64,000 bases of DNA from contig USRX01000007.1 in assembly GCA_900557275.1 (NCBI GenBank), forward strand, positions 1-64,000, in the 5' to 3' direction. This DNA comes from an uncultured Roseburia sp. Its GTDB lineage: Bacteria; Bacillota_A; Clostridia; Lachnospirales; Lachnospiraceae. The notes under the pieces were generated by a model. The model searched no databases, was not told where the DNA came from, and was given only the letters and a program-made list of their open reading frames with translations. Both the position numbers and the translations under genes were made by a program. Below are positions 52,395 through 61,489 of the stretch, in pieces (position 1 is the stretch's first letter; each line of letters opens with the position of its first letter).

Positions 52395-53327
52395 CTACAT
52401 AGCACCTAATAAGATTGCAAACACCGGTATTGTGACCAATGAGATCAATGTAGACAACAGCACCGTCTTTGTGGAAAACTCAACTTCTCCTTTATACTGC
52501 TGGCTGAAAATAACAGTAGCTGATGCCGCAGGCATGGCGAAACTGATAGTCAATACTTTCTCAAGCATGGACAATTCCCCTGAAAAGAGCTTTACAAAAA
52601 TTAATGTAATGACAGGAACCAGCAGTAATTTTAACAAACTGACCAGGTACACCTGCCACTCTCCCAACACTTCCCGCAAATGCAGCCCGGAAAGCTGATA
52701 TCCGATCAGAAACATGGTCAGCGGTGTGGTAGCATTTCCGATCATCTGCACTGCTCCACCAAGGACAGACGGCAGCTGGAAATCAGCCAGAAACAGCGCC
52801 AGTCCGATCAATACGCCGATCAGTCCCGGACTTAAGAAATCTTTTGCACGAATCTTTAACTTACTCCCAGCTGACATCTGCATCAGTAAAATACCGATCG
52901 TAAACATCAGCAGGTCATTGATCATCTCAAGGATTACAGCGTAAAATACGGCTTCAGAACCATACAACGCTTTGATCACGGGGATACCGATAAATCCAGT
53001 ATTTCCAAAGAGCAGCATAAAAAGCATAACATACTGTTTGGTCTTCGGAAGCCGCAAAAGCTTTGCCAGAGGAAAACTGATCACTAATATCGCGCCAAAA
53101 ACTAGCAGGGCGATTCCCATCATATAGGCGCTGTCCCGCAGCGTCTGCATACTGAATTTGAGCTGCATGGCATCAATGACCAGACAAGGCCAGGTCAGAT
53201 TGACCGCCAGTGCAGAAATTCCCTGACTTTGGTGCTCATCAATGATCCGTTTCTTTCCAAAGAAAAATCCCGGAATGATCAAAATAAAGATCATGATCAA
53301 TGCACTTAAGATTTCTTTTACGAGCAT
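52395..53327 (-). CDS. AEC-family (auxin efflux carrier) transporter
   Basis: 310 residues, ten predicted segments, MLVKEILSALIMIFILIIPG..., FGNTGFIGIPVIKALYG, AMPAASATVIFSQQYKGE near the end: typical bacterial AEC proteins that export malate or other organic acids. GGAGTCTTAT precedes the ATG. An inverted repeat (53358-53414) lies in its promoter region. Confidence 0.86.
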   Translation of the reverse strand: MLVKEILSALIMIFILIIPGFFFGKKRIIDEHQSQGISALAVNLTWPCLVIDAMQLKFSMQTLRDSAYMMGIALLVFGAILVISFPLAKLLRLPKTKQYVMLFMLLFGNTGFIGIPVIKALYGSEAVFYAVILEMINDLLMFTIGILLMQMSAGSKLKIRAKDFLSPGLIGVLIGLALFLADFQLPSVLGGAVQMIGNATTPLTMFLIGYQLSGLHLREVLGEWQVYLVSLLKLLLVPVITLIFVKLFSGELSMLEKVLTISFAMPAASATVIFSQQYKGEVEFSTKTVLLSTLISLVTIPVFAILLGAM

Positions 53328-53357
53328 ATAAGACTCCTTTCCATTTTTCGCTAAAAA

Positions 53358-53414
53358 AGAGAACCACAAATTTTTCTATTTATCATTCAAAAATAGAAAA
53401 ATTTATAGTTCTCT
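53358..53414. promoter_or_regulatory. Inverted repeat upstream of the AEC gene
   Basis: AGAGAAC(cac)AAATTTTTCTATTT and AAATAGAAAAATTT(ata)GTTCTCT pair over ~20 bp across an 8-nt loop. Its position just upstream of the AEC start suits an operator or a 5' leader hairpin; it could also be a terminator remnant. Confidence 0.5.
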
Positions 53415-53598
53415 GACAAAAATCTCTTCAATTATAAAAAATATTTCCTGTCATCAAAAGCATTTTTCAAAACACGATTCTAGTGCTCTCTAAACAACTT
53501 CTGCTATCAACATTTCCTCTCTCTGTTTATTAAAGTATCATATCCGTTTTTTTCTGTCAATGTGTTTCAGCACATTTCTTTTATTACATCTTCCGCTT

Positions 53599-54147
53599 TC
53601 ACAATACTGCCTCTCTCTTCATCTTTTCTACACCCTGAAGATCTTTCCAGAGAAAAATACCATTTTCCAGAATCATATATCCATGCCAGCTTCCTTCTTT
53701 CGGAATGGATACAGATCCAGGATTCATATAGATATAATCCTCCTGCGCTGTACATTTTGGCACATGAGTATGACCGCACAGCAAAATATCGCCTTTATGA
53801 AGCGGTGGCAGATTCTGCTCGTTAAAATGATGTCCATGGGTTGCGTAGATCAGTTTTTTTCCATCAGCTACCACACAGTAATCTGCCAGGACTGGAAATT
53901 CCAGTACCATCTGATCCACTTCTGTATCACAGTTTCCACGGACACAGAGAATATCCTGTTTATAACGGTTCAACAGCTCAATCACTTTTTTCGGCTGATA
54001 ACCTTTTGGCAGATCATTTCGCGGGCCATGGTATAAAATATCTCCCAACAACAATAAACGATCCGCCTGTTCTCTTTCGTATGCTTCCAACAATTTTCTG
54101 CAATAATATTCCGATCCATGAATATCAGATGCGATCATCCATTTCAT
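53599..54147 (-). CDS. yfcE: Metallophosphodiesterase YfcE
   Basis: 182 residues, calcineurin-like: MIASDIHGS (D-x-H), LLLLGDILYHGPRND (GD), VRGNCD (GNxD), THGHHF, CGHTHVPK (GHTH). This is the YfcE length and motif set; the E. coli enzyme hydrolyses simple phosphodiesters in vitro. AGGAGGATGATATAG precedes the ATG. Confidence 0.9.
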   Translation of the reverse strand: MKWMIASDIHGSEYYCRKLLEAYEREQADRLLLLGDILYHGPRNDLPKGYQPKKVIELLNRYKQDILCVRGNCDTEVDQMVLEFPVLADYCVVADGKKLIYATHGHHFNEQNLPPLHKGDILLCGHTHVPKCTAQEDYIYMNPGSVSIPKEGSWHGYMILENGIFLWKDLQGVEKMKREAVL

Positions 54148-54224
54148 CTATATCATCCTCCTGCTGCACAATACATATTCCCGGAATCCTATTTAAAACT
54201 ATATCAGTGTTTCCATTTTAATGT

Positions 54225-54279
54225 CCATTCCGCATTTGGCTGGCAGCACAAATAGCTATGAAAAAGTATTTTCACACTA
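54225..54279. repeat. Dispersed imperfect repeat, copy B
   Basis: Matches 9816-9874 (see that entry), with the shared block AAATAGCT.TgAAAAa.TATTTTCA. Lies in the 259-bp gap before the DUF11 gene; the rest of that gap holds its promoter and nothing else recognised. Confidence 0.55.
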
Positions 54280-54406
54280 ATCTGTACATTTTTTTATCAC
54301 ATGGTCTCTTCCAAATCCCGTAGATACCACAAGCACCGAATCTCTGACATTTTCATATATTATACTGTATCAACAAAATGATTTCTATAATAAAGAGGAA
54401 AATAAT

Positions 54407-55258
54407 ATGGCTCGTTTTACCAATCAGGCTCAGCTGCGTTACGGAAACGCAGTAGCCAATTCCAATATTGCCGTTGGAGAAATCCTGGAAGTTTTATCTG
54501 CCACAAAGACCGCTGTACAGGACAACTACGGACAGAATGATAGCATTACTTATATCATCAGTATTGTAAATGCCGGAAATACTGCATTCAATGGACTTAC
54601 GATTGAAGATAACCTTGGTTCTTATACCTTCAACACAACGACACTGACACCACTGACGTATGTAAATGACACAATCAAATATTATATCAACGGAATCCTG
54701 CAACCGACACCGGCTGTTACTCCGGGACCTCCACTTACCATTACCGGAATCAGCGTTCCTGCAAACGGAAATACAACCATTGTGTATGAAGCCGCCCTGA
54801 ACGAATATGCTCCTGTAGCGACCGAATCCGAAATTACCAATACTGCTACCATTACTGGTGGCGGCATCACTCCCATTACAGTAGATGAAACCGTAGAAGC
54901 GCTCAGCGAACCGATTCTGTCTATTACTAAATCTGTCAGCCCCGTTCCAGTAACAGAAAATGGAACTTTAACTTACACGTTCCTGATCCAGAATAATGGA
55001 AATACAGCTGCAGACATCACAGATGCACTTACCGTAACCGATACCTTTGATCCGAAACTGACCAATCTGTCTGTTTCCTTCAATGGAACCGCATGGAGTG
55101 AACCTACAAATTACACTTACGATGAAACGACGGGTCTGTTTTCCACAGTTCCAGGACAGATCACGGTTCCTGCCGCTACATTTACACAGGATCCGACAAC
55201 CGGAAGCTGGATCGTTACTCCGGGAACCAGCACTCTGACTGTAACCGGAACAATCTGA
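54407..55258 (+). CDS. DUF11 repeat protein, apparently without signal peptide
   Basis: 283 residues of Thr/Asn-rich beta repeats: VQDNYGQNDSITYIISIVNA, GNTAFNGLTIEDNLGSYTFN, and again ISITKSVSPVPVTENGTLTY-like, NNGNTAADITDALTVTDTFD. These are DUF11 immunoglobulin-like repeats, normally found in large secreted or wall-bound proteins. This one starts directly at MARFTNQAQLRYGNAVANSN, with no signal peptide or sorting motif. Very low in Cys/His/Trp. Single gene ended by the hairpin at 55293-55348. Confidence 0.78.
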   Translation: MARFTNQAQLRYGNAVANSNIAVGEILEVLSATKTAVQDNYGQNDSITYIISIVNAGNTAFNGLTIEDNLGSYTFNTTTLTPLTYVNDTIKYYINGILQPTPAVTPGPPLTITGISVPANGNTTIVYEAALNEYAPVATESEITNTATITGGGITPITVDETVEALSEPILSITKSVSPVPVTENGTLTYTFLIQNNGNTAADITDALTVTDTFDPKLTNLSVSFNGTAWSEPTNYTYDETTGLFSTVPGQITVPAATFTQDPTTGSWIVTPGTSTLTVTGTI

Positions 55259-55292
55259 TCCAACAGCACCTAGTAACTCGGTTTTACCACTA

Positions 55293-55348
55293 AAGAAAGC
55301 CCTTATATAAAAACAGATTTTTATCTTTTTTGTAATAAGGGCTTTCTT
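55293..55348. terminator. Bidirectional terminator
   Basis: AAGAAAGCCCTTAT and ATAAGGGCTTTCTT form a perfect 14-bp stem around a 28-nt loop; between the convergent DUF11 and thiE genes. Confidence 0.8.
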
Positions 55349-55382
55349 CTATAACTCTATTTGACCGTTTCATTTTTCTTGA

Positions 55383-56018
55383 TCACAGAATTTCCTGCAC
55401 ACACTGTTTCAGCTCTCTGGCAGCCTCTTTTATATCCGACTGTGCATAAATAGCGCTGATAACTGATATGCCACTGACTCCGCTTCCGGAAAGCTGATGC
55501 AGATTCTCTCTCGTAATCCCGCCGATAGCTACGACTGGAATGGATACGACCTCACAGATTGCTTTTAAAGTCTCATAGGACACGCTTTCTGCATCATCCT
55601 TGGAACTGGTAGGGAATACAGCCCCCACACCGAGATAATCTGCACCCTGCGCCTGAGCAAGCAAAGCTTCTTCTTTCGTATGAGCGGATACGCCGATAAT
55701 CTTATCCGGACCGAGTTTTTCCCTTGCCTCTTTCATCTCCATATCACTCTGACCGATATGCACACCATCTGCATTTATAGCAAGAGCGATTTCTACATTA
55801 TCATTGATAATAAATGGTACATTGTATTCACTGCAAAGTCCCTGCAGTTTCTTTGCCTCCTCAAGAAAGTGATCCTCGTCCAGCTGTTTTTCCCGCAGCT
55901 GCAAAAATGTCACACCGCCGTCCAGGCTTTCTTTTACAACCTCATAAAGGCTTCTGCCATTTAACCAGTGTCTGTCTGTGATCGCATATAACTGTAATTC
56001 TTTTTTACCGCACTTCAT
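55383..56018 (-). CDS. thiE: Thiamin phosphate synthase
   Basis: 211 residues, TIM barrel: LYAITDRHWL start, FLQLREKQL, PFIINDNVEIALAINADGVHIGQ, VSAHTKEEALLAQAQGADYLGVGAVFPT, VAIGGIT, phosphate-binding VSGISVISAI. It joins HMP pyrophosphate with thiazole phosphate. AGGAGGCAAAAT lies inside the end of thiM, so the genes overlap by 14 nt. Confidence 0.94.
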   Translation of the reverse strand: MKCGKKELQLYAITDRHWLNGRSLYEVVKESLDGGVTFLQLREKQLDEDHFLEEAKKLQGLCSEYNVPFIINDNVEIALAINADGVHIGQSDMEMKEAREKLGPDKIIGVSAHTKEEALLAQAQGADYLGVGAVFPTSSKDDAESVSYETLKAICEVVSIPVVAIGGITRENLHQLSGSGVSGISVISAIYAQSDIKEAARELKQCVQEIL

Positions 56019-56826
56019 ATTTTGCCTCCTGATCCAATACTGTTCCGTTCATATTATAAACTGCATCAATGATTCGATTCCGATAGGTGGAATTACCATC
56101 ATAGGACTGCATATGTCTCCAGCCCATTTCTCCGGCTACACCCATAGCACCTACTGCTGCCGCTGCTGCTTCCAGTGGTTCTTCCGGATTTGCCACAAGA
56201 AAAGCAGTCATCAGACCGGAAAGCTGACAACCCGTTCCAGTAATCTTGCCCATCTCAGCTCTTCCATTTCGAATCACATAACACTTTTCGCCATCACTGA
56301 CCAGATCAATTGCTCCCGTAACGGCCACTACTGCGTGACTTGCTCTGGCAAACGCTTTTACAAACTCTATGGACTGCTGCAGATTTTCTTCTGTCACAGC
56401 ATCTGCCACATCTGCATCTACGCCCTTTGTCGTGCCACTTCCAAGGGCAAGTGTCTTGATCTCTGAAATATTTCCACGAATAGCCGCTAAGTTCAGCTCC
56501 TGCATCAGTTCCAACGCCGTATTCGTCCGAAGTGCAGAGGCTCCGGCTCCTACCGGATCCAACAACACGATATGCCCCAGCTCATTTGCTTTTTTCCCGG
56601 CACGAAACATCCCCTCAATACTTCTGCGGTTCAGTGTCCCGATATTAATGTTCAACCCACCACAGATAGATGTAATATCCTCCACATCGTCCGGTTCATC
56701 CGACATGATCGGACTGCCGCCGCAGGCCAGCAACATATTTGCCACGTCGTTTACGGTTACATAGTTGGTAATATTATGCACCAGCGGTGTCTTTTTTCTT
56801 ACGTTGTCCAGGTATTTTCCTAACAT
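56005..56826 (-). CDS. thiM: Hydroxyethylthiazole kinase
   Basis: 273 residues, ribokinase-like: TPLVHNITNYVTVNDVANML, GGSPIMSDEPDDVEDI, VLLDPVGAGASALRTNTA, GNISEI, and the catalytic GTGCQLSGL. Salvages thiazole for ThiE. GGAGGAAAAATTAA precedes the ATG. Under the TPP riboswitch at 57092-57176. Confidence 0.95.
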   Translation of the reverse strand: MLGKYLDNVRKKTPLVHNITNYVTVNDVANMLLACGGSPIMSDEPDDVEDITSICGGLNINIGTLNRRSIEGMFRAGKKANELGHIVLLDPVGAGASALRTNTALELMQELNLAAIRGNISEIKTLALGSGTTKGVDADVADAVTEENLQQSIEFVKAFARASHAVVAVTGAIDLVSDGEKCYVIRNGRAEMGKITGTGCQLSGLMTAFLVANPEEPLEAAAAAVGAMGVAGEMGWRHMQSYDGNSTYRNRIIDAVYNMNGTVLDQEAKYEVR

Positions 56827-57091
56827 TTAATTTTTCCTCCTGTTTCTTATAAATGTCCAGATTTTCAATCTTTAATTTTTATGTTAATACAAAATTTTCT
56901 TTGTTCTAAATTCTCTTTGTTTATTGTATTCATACAGAGTCCAGTTCTTTCTCTGCCAGAACAAAACAGAGATGTTTTACTTTCGTGTAAGCAGCGTACA
57001 ATATTTTGTAAATTAAAAACAGATACACCACAAAGGATATATCTGCATGAAAAATCTTTGCTCTTTCCAGAAGCAAAAACTGTATCATATA
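56827..57091. other. Leader between riboswitch and thiM
   Basis: About 265 bp of AT-rich leader. It should hold the expression platform of the riboswitch; a CAAAG...CTTTG pairing near 57030-57062 is the only candidate stem noticed and it is weak. Confidence 0.35.
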
Positions 57092-57176
57092 TCCCTTCGT
57101 TGGCATTATCCAAATCAGGTTATGGGTCTAGGTAACACAACCTACTCTCAGCCTGCTTTGCAAGCTCCCCTCTTCT
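57092..57176 (-). ncRNA. TPP riboswitch (THI element)
   Basis: On the minus strand: GAGGGGAGCTTG, GCAGGCTGAGAGTAGG, GACCCATAACCTGATTTGGA, TAATGCCAACGAAGGGA. All conserved blocks of the TPP aptamer are present. It governs thiM-thiE. Confidence 0.95.
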
Positions 57177-57496
57177 GTCTTTTATCCAACAGCATATTTC
57201 TCCTATCCTGCCGTTCTTTCACAGTATAGCACTTTTTTCTATGATTCGCCAGACGCTTATATGTTATTTTCGTAACTTTTCCTGTCATTATCTTTGATCT
57301 CTTCCTAAAAAGTTGCCATACTCATTGCCAGAAACTTTCTTATTCATTCTCCACCCAGGATAGTCTCATTTTTGAGCAAAACATCTGCACTAAATGCTTG
57401 CGCAGAACATGTACCTATACCGTATAAAAAAGACAGATCCCATCGTTTATAATGAAACCTGCCTTCTTTACCATTATTTAAAAATAATCTGCGATT
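57177..57496. other. Intergenic region with promoter of the thiM operon
   Basis: 320 bp. A TATACT box on the minus strand near 57226-57231 may be the -10 of the riboswitch transcript. The left part carries the candidate rplY terminator. No gene. Confidence 0.35.
57425..57468 (-). terminator. Candidate terminator of the L25 gene
   Basis: On the minus strand AAGAAGGCAGGTTTCAT pairs with ATGGGATCTGTCTT using several G-U pairs, followed by TTTTTT. Confidence 0.5.
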
Positions 57497-58087
57497 TTAA
57501 GCCTCTGCCTCTTCGCCTTCAGCGTCCTCGTCATCCTCTACAACATTTCTTGACTCTGTCAGAGTAACAACGGTTGCTTCCGGATCAGTAGAAAGATCAA
57601 TATCCGGATCTTTTGCGATTGCAAGATCTTTTACTTTGATGGAATCGCCAACATGCATTGCAGATACATCGACTTCTACTTTATCAACCAGCGCTGCCGG
57701 AAGTGCCTTGAATGCAACCTCCTCCAGAAGCTGCTCGATAACGCCATTGGTAATCGCATCATGATTTACAAGTACAACCTCAGCAACAGAATGCACTTTC
57801 TCGTTGCTTACCAGTGCCTGGAAATCAATCTCATCTATCTGTTTTTTCAGTGTGTTAAACTGGATGTCTTTGATCAGAACATCATACTGTTCGCCCTCAA
57901 CTTCAAGCATAACCTGGCTGCCTTTGTGATTCTCTTTCAATACACGGGCAAGCTCTGTTTTCTCGATCTTAAGCGGTACGGATTCTTCCATTTCTCTGCC
58001 GAAGACATTACCGGTAACATAGCCCTCTCTTCTTAATTTTTTTGCTTTGATGTCCATGCTTCTTTTTTCAGCTTTTAAAGTATTCAT
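57497..58087 (-). CDS. rplY: 50S ribosomal protein L25, general stress Ctc form
   Basis: 196 residues. The N-terminal L25 5S-rRNA-binding domain (NTLKAEKRSMDIKAKKLRRE, GNVFGREMEESVPLKIEKTE, YDVLIKDIQFNTLKKQIDEI) is followed by the TL5-type C-terminal beta domain (FKALPAALVDKVEVDVSAMH) and an acidic tail EDDEDAEGEEAEA. GGAGGAAAAGATAA precedes the ATG. Monocistronic. Confidence 0.92.
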   Translation of the reverse strand: MNTLKAEKRSMDIKAKKLRREGYVTGNVFGREMEESVPLKIEKTELARVLKENHKGSQVMLEVEGEQYDVLIKDIQFNTLKKQIDEIDFQALVSNEKVHSVAEVVLVNHDAITNGVIEQLLEEVAFKALPAALVDKVEVDVSAMHVGDSIKVKDLAIAKDPDIDLSTDPEATVVTLTESRNVVEDDEDAEGEEAEA

Positions 58088-58468
58088 TTATCTTTTCCTC
58101 CAAAAATCTGATTCGCTTAGCATCCTTCAACTTTATTCTTTTTAAAGAGGTGTGTTAAGTGCTTTTCCTTGTTACAGGCGTATTATAGCACCCATAGCAG
58201 ATTATGATTAACCAATATTTCAAAAAATTGTCTGTTTTTTTTGTGTATTATGCAACTATTTTTATATAAAAACAGGTCTCACATGTAAACTTATCAGTTT
58301 TCACATGTAAGACCTGCCTCATGGTATTTTATAAACAGTTACATCCATTTTAAGACCAACAGAATAGCTATAATGCCAGCAAGAATCACAAAAAAGCAAC
58401 TCTGATTTTATCATACAAATCCCAACCTGAAAATAACTTCCACGTACACAGTTGATCCAAGGATTATC
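58088..58468. other. Intergenic region with a hairpin
   Basis: 381 bp holding the L25 promoter, the hairpin at 58273-58316, and otherwise AT-rich sequence without genes. Confidence 0.4.
58273..58316. terminator. Hairpin terminator
   Basis: CAGGTCTCACATGTAAA and the near reverse complement TTTTCACATGTAAGACCTG (one or two mismatches) around a short loop. Downstream of the UroD-family gene on the minus strand. Confidence 0.65.
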
Positions 58469-59470
58469 TTATGAGTAAAAATCTTCTACTGCTTTGAAAA
58501 ATGCGCTGATATTCTCCCATGGAGACATTGGCGGGATATCGCATCCGGAGGAAATGACAAAATTTTTGTATTTGCAGCATTTCTCCATCACTTCTTTCGT
58601 TCTTGCGTATATACTCTCCGGTGTACCGTTTCTGAATTCGCCCGCCGGATCCACGTTACCCATAGCAATGAGATTTTCCGGAATATGGCTCATCATCTCT
58701 TCCATATCAATGGCATTTCCAAAATGATACATCGGGCAGTCGTTTGTAACGATCGTATCTATCGTTTTGATGGTGGAATTTCCACAGTTATGGTATACAA
58801 CGATAAATTCATCATCCTGTACAGCATCTACAATCTGTTTTACATAATCAGCGGAAAATTCTTCTGCGAGGCTCGGAGATAACAGACCTGCCAACGGTTC
58901 AGCCATAACGATACCGTTAGCACCAACTTTTTTGTATTCTTTACAGTAGTTGATCAGGAACTCAGTAGCTTTTTCCAGAACCTTATGTACCATGTCCGGC
59001 TCATCATAACAATAGATCAGAGCTTCGGATACATCCAGAAGTCTTCCTGCCAGAGAGAACGGTCCGATAACGCCAGCCAGTACCGGTCTGTCAGTGATCA
59101 GCTTGCATGCTTTCTCGATGGCATCAATATAGATCTGGGTACGCCCCGCTCCGATTTCCGGAACTTTCAATGCTTCTGCCTCTTCTTCTGTAGATACGAT
59201 AGAACCGATAACGGTAGGAACTTCATCATCAGATACACGGATCTCTGAGCCAAATGCTTCTGCCTCCAGAGACAGATCCATCAGGCTTACGCTGGCTGCG
59301 GTCGGGAAAGAATCTGCGATAATTTTCATACCTTCTGCCTGTTTGTCACTGTCGTTGATCAGCTCTGCAACGGTAATCCCCATTTTCTGAATAGAGGGAA
59401 AAGAAAGTACCGGTAATGCTTTTTTCTTCTCACTTGCAAGTACATCTGCTACCCACTGTTTCATATTCAT
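58469..59470 (-). CDS. UroD-family corrinoid methyltransferase component (MtaA/MtbA-like)
   Basis: 333 residues, uroporphyrinogen-decarboxylase fold: GVIGPFSLAGRLLDVSEALI, MAEPLAGLLSPSLAEEF, VYHNCGN and SSGCDIPPMSPWEN. The His/Cys/Cys set is the zinc site of MtaA/MtbA-type methylcobamide:thiol methyltransferases, not of true UroD. It probably moves a methyl group from the adjacent corrinoid protein to an acceptor such as tetrahydrofolate or a thiol. GGAGGTATTTTACG precedes the ATG. 14 nt after the corrinoid protein gene. Confidence 0.82.
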   Translation of the reverse strand: MNMKQWVADVLASEKKKALPVLSFPSIQKMGITVAELINDSDKQAEGMKIIADSFPTAASVSLMDLSLEAEAFGSEIRVSDDEVPTVIGSIVSTEEEAEALKVPEIGAGRTQIYIDAIEKACKLITDRPVLAGVIGPFSLAGRLLDVSEALIYCYDEPDMVHKVLEKATEFLINYCKEYKKVGANGIVMAEPLAGLLSPSLAEEFSADYVKQIVDAVQDDEFIVVYHNCGNSTIKTIDTIVTNDCPMYHFGNAIDMEEMMSHIPENLIAMGNVDPAGEFRNGTPESIYARTKEVMEKCCKYKNFVISSGCDIPPMSPWENISAFFKAVEDFYS

Positions 59471-59484
59471 CGTAAAATACCTCC

Positions 59485-60120
59485 CTATCCATGCAGTACA
59501 GCAGCTGCTGCGTCTGCTGCGGAAGCTGCATCTTCGGTATAGATATCCGCGCCAATGCTGTCTGCAAATGCCTGATTTACCGGAGCTCCGCCTACCATAA
59601 TGGTAACTTTGTCACGGATGCCGGCTTCTTCTGCGGCTTTGATAACCTCGCCAAGCATTGGCATGGTAGTTGTCAGAAGTGCAGAACAGCAGATAATGCT
59701 GCAGTCGTTCTCGATGGCGCATTTTACGAAATCCTGTGGTTCTACGTCTACACCAAGGTCAATGATCTCAATACCTTTTCCTTCGATCATCATACGAACC
59801 AGGTTCTTACCGATATCGTGCATATCGCCTTTTACTGTTCCGATGCATGCTTTTCCAAGCGGTTCTGCAGCCTCTCCGGAAAGAAGCGGTTTTAACAGTG
59901 CTGTTCCTGCATTCATCGCTCTGGCTGCTACCAGAACTTCCGGTACGAATACTTCATCATTTTTGAATTTCTCGCCGATGATGTTCATTCCGTCTAATAA
60001 TCCTTCTTTTAAGATGGTTACAGCATCTACACCTTCATCAATCGCCTGCTGCACCAGTCTGGTTACATCTTTTTTCTTACCTCTCTGCAGAGCTTCTGAG
60101 ATTTCATTAATAACTGACAT
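59485..60120 (-). CDS. Corrinoid (B12-binding) methyl-carrier protein, MtaC/MttC-like
   Basis: 211 residues. The N-terminal B12-binding helical bundle (ISEALQRGKKKDVTRLVQQA...LLDGMNIIGEKFKNDEVFVPEVLV) is followed by a Rossmann domain with GDMHDIGKNLV (DxHxxG, the His that ligates cobalt) and CSALLTTTMPML, IMVGGAPV. Shuttles methyl groups between a substrate methyltransferase and the UroD-family partner. The start is the ATG after AAGGAGGAAGAAAAAT; the upstream extension lacks a site. Confidence 0.92.
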   Translation of the reverse strand: MSVINEISEALQRGKKKDVTRLVQQAIDEGVDAVTILKEGLLDGMNIIGEKFKNDEVFVPEVLVAARAMNAGTALLKPLLSGEAAEPLGKACIGTVKGDMHDIGKNLVRMMIEGKGIEIIDLGVDVEPQDFVKCAIENDCSIICCSALLTTTMPMLGEVIKAAEEAGIRDKVTIMVGGAPVNQAFADSIGADIYTEDAASAADAAAAVLHG

Positions 60121-60370
60121 ATTTTTCTTCCTCCTTAACCCTTCATACGCTTCTCTCTGACTGTTTTCAGTATAAAGATTCTTCTCTTTACTGTAAATTG
60201 TCATATGATCATGAGTTTATTCTGTTTTTCTTTTACCTGTTTTGGCTATATATCCAATATATGAATCCTGCCCGAAAATGTAAAATGATTCTTTCGACTG
60301 TTATCATGTCATTTCGTTATGCATTCAGATACATGTCTCTCTATTACGCATCAATTACACTGTCAGCTAA

Positions 60371-61357
60371 TTATTGCTCCTCACGATAGATATCTTTGCC
60401 GTCTTTCATGATCTCATCGATCATAACTTCTGTGGACCAGCCGCCGAAAGGAAGGAACATCGGACAATAGCAGTATCCTTTTGCATTCTTTTCAAATGTC
60501 TCACGCACACGTCTGCGCAGATCTTCTTCTGTCAGAGTGCCTGCCAGCGCTTCAGTCTGATAGCCCTGATAATCCGGTGTGGTATGATATCCCAGCTTCA
60601 TGCCGGTAATGGATTTCAGTTTTGCAATATCATTGATCTCCATTCCCTGCCATGCATCGATGCCAAGCTCTACAAATTCCGGAACAATGGCTTCGATCTT
60701 ACCACAGGAATGCATATCAAAAAGCACACCCAGTTCATGGCAGCGGTCAACCGCTTTTTTGATCTGCGGTTTGATCAGTGAACGCCAGATATCCGGTGAA
60801 AAGAACATGTTATTCTGGGTACCCCAGTCATCGTGGAACATGAGTACATCCGGTTTGTAATAATAGATGACTTTCTCCATCAGTTTCAATTTCCACTCCA
60901 TATAGGTATTCAGGAACTCTTCCACTTCTTCCGGATCGGTAAGCAGCGCACAGAGGGCATTTTCAAATCCCATCAGCATATGCAGACGCTCGAACGGTCC
61001 GTTTACAAACATGATCTCAAATACTTTATTTTCACGGTCAATCTCGCTGATATGATCGATCTCTTCTACTTTTGACCAGTCCCATGCATCCAGATCCGGG
61101 AACTTAACCAGTTCTCTCCAGTCACAGATATCTTCCATGATCGGATCTACCGTATGATCCGGCGCAATCGCATCGACGCTGGATTCATATTTCCACGGCA
61201 CGCCAAACCAGTCCACACCGCCGTGTACATGAGACGGACGCTCTTTATATGCCTCCGGGTTAAATAATACAAACAATCCTTCATCGGTAGGCAGTTCATC
61301 CACTGGCTCATTGCGGAAAAATGCCATCGCCCGCTCTTTCGGTGTCATCTTTTTCAT
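60371..61357 (-). CDS. UroD-family methyltransferase/demethylase homologue
   Basis: 328 residues: MTPKERAMAFFRNEPVDELP start, GVDWFGVPWKYESS, FMFVNGPFERLHMLMGFENA-like, DVLMFHDDWGTQNNMFFSPD, FDMHSCGKIEAIVPE, and CYCPMFLPFGGWS. HSCG supplies His/Cys for a metal. This branch of the UroD family is common beside corrinoid proteins and may be the substrate-side methyltransferase or a second acceptor enzyme. AAGGAGAAAGAATC precedes the ATG, which overlaps the preceding small gene by 4 nt. Confidence 0.8.
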   Translation of the reverse strand: MKKMTPKERAMAFFRNEPVDELPTDEGLFVLFNPEAYKERPSHVHGGVDWFGVPWKYESSVDAIAPDHTVDPIMEDICDWRELVKFPDLDAWDWSKVEEIDHISEIDRENKVFEIMFVNGPFERLHMLMGFENALCALLTDPEEVEEFLNTYMEWKLKLMEKVIYYYKPDVLMFHDDWGTQNNMFFSPDIWRSLIKPQIKKAVDRCHELGVLFDMHSCGKIEAIVPEFVELGIDAWQGMEINDIAKLKSITGMKLGYHTTPDYQGYQTEALAGTLTEEDLRRRVRETFEKNAKGYCYCPMFLPFGGWSTEVMIDEIMKDGKDIYREEQ

Positions 61358-61488
61358 GATTCTTTCTCCTTTTCCTGCTGTAATTCTTCTCTATTTTTCT
61401 TTCCCATCTGATTCCATGCTGCGGATAAAATCATCAGGAAAACCATAACTCCAACAAAGCATAACATCCAGATCTGTGTCGTTGTCAT
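61354..61488 (-). CDS. Small membrane protein upstream of the UroD-family gene
   Basis: 44 residues: MTTTQIWMLCFVGVMVFLMI then a polar charged tail (NREELQQEKEKES). One transmembrane helix. ATG preceded by AGGGAGGAACAATAGG. Its TGA overlaps the next ATG (ATGA), strong evidence for real translation. It resembles the one-helix accessory peptides of some transporters, but no transporter lies in the operon, so function is open. Confidence 0.6.
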   Translation of the reverse strand: MTTTQIWMLCFVGVMVFLMILSAAWNQMGKKNREELQQEKEKES

Positions 61489-61489
61489 C

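Noticed and set aside
58469..61357. Haem biosynthesis uroporphyrinogen decarboxylase
   Set aside because: Both proteins carry the His/Cys metal-site motifs of methyltransferase relatives and flank a corrinoid protein; no haem genes adjoin.
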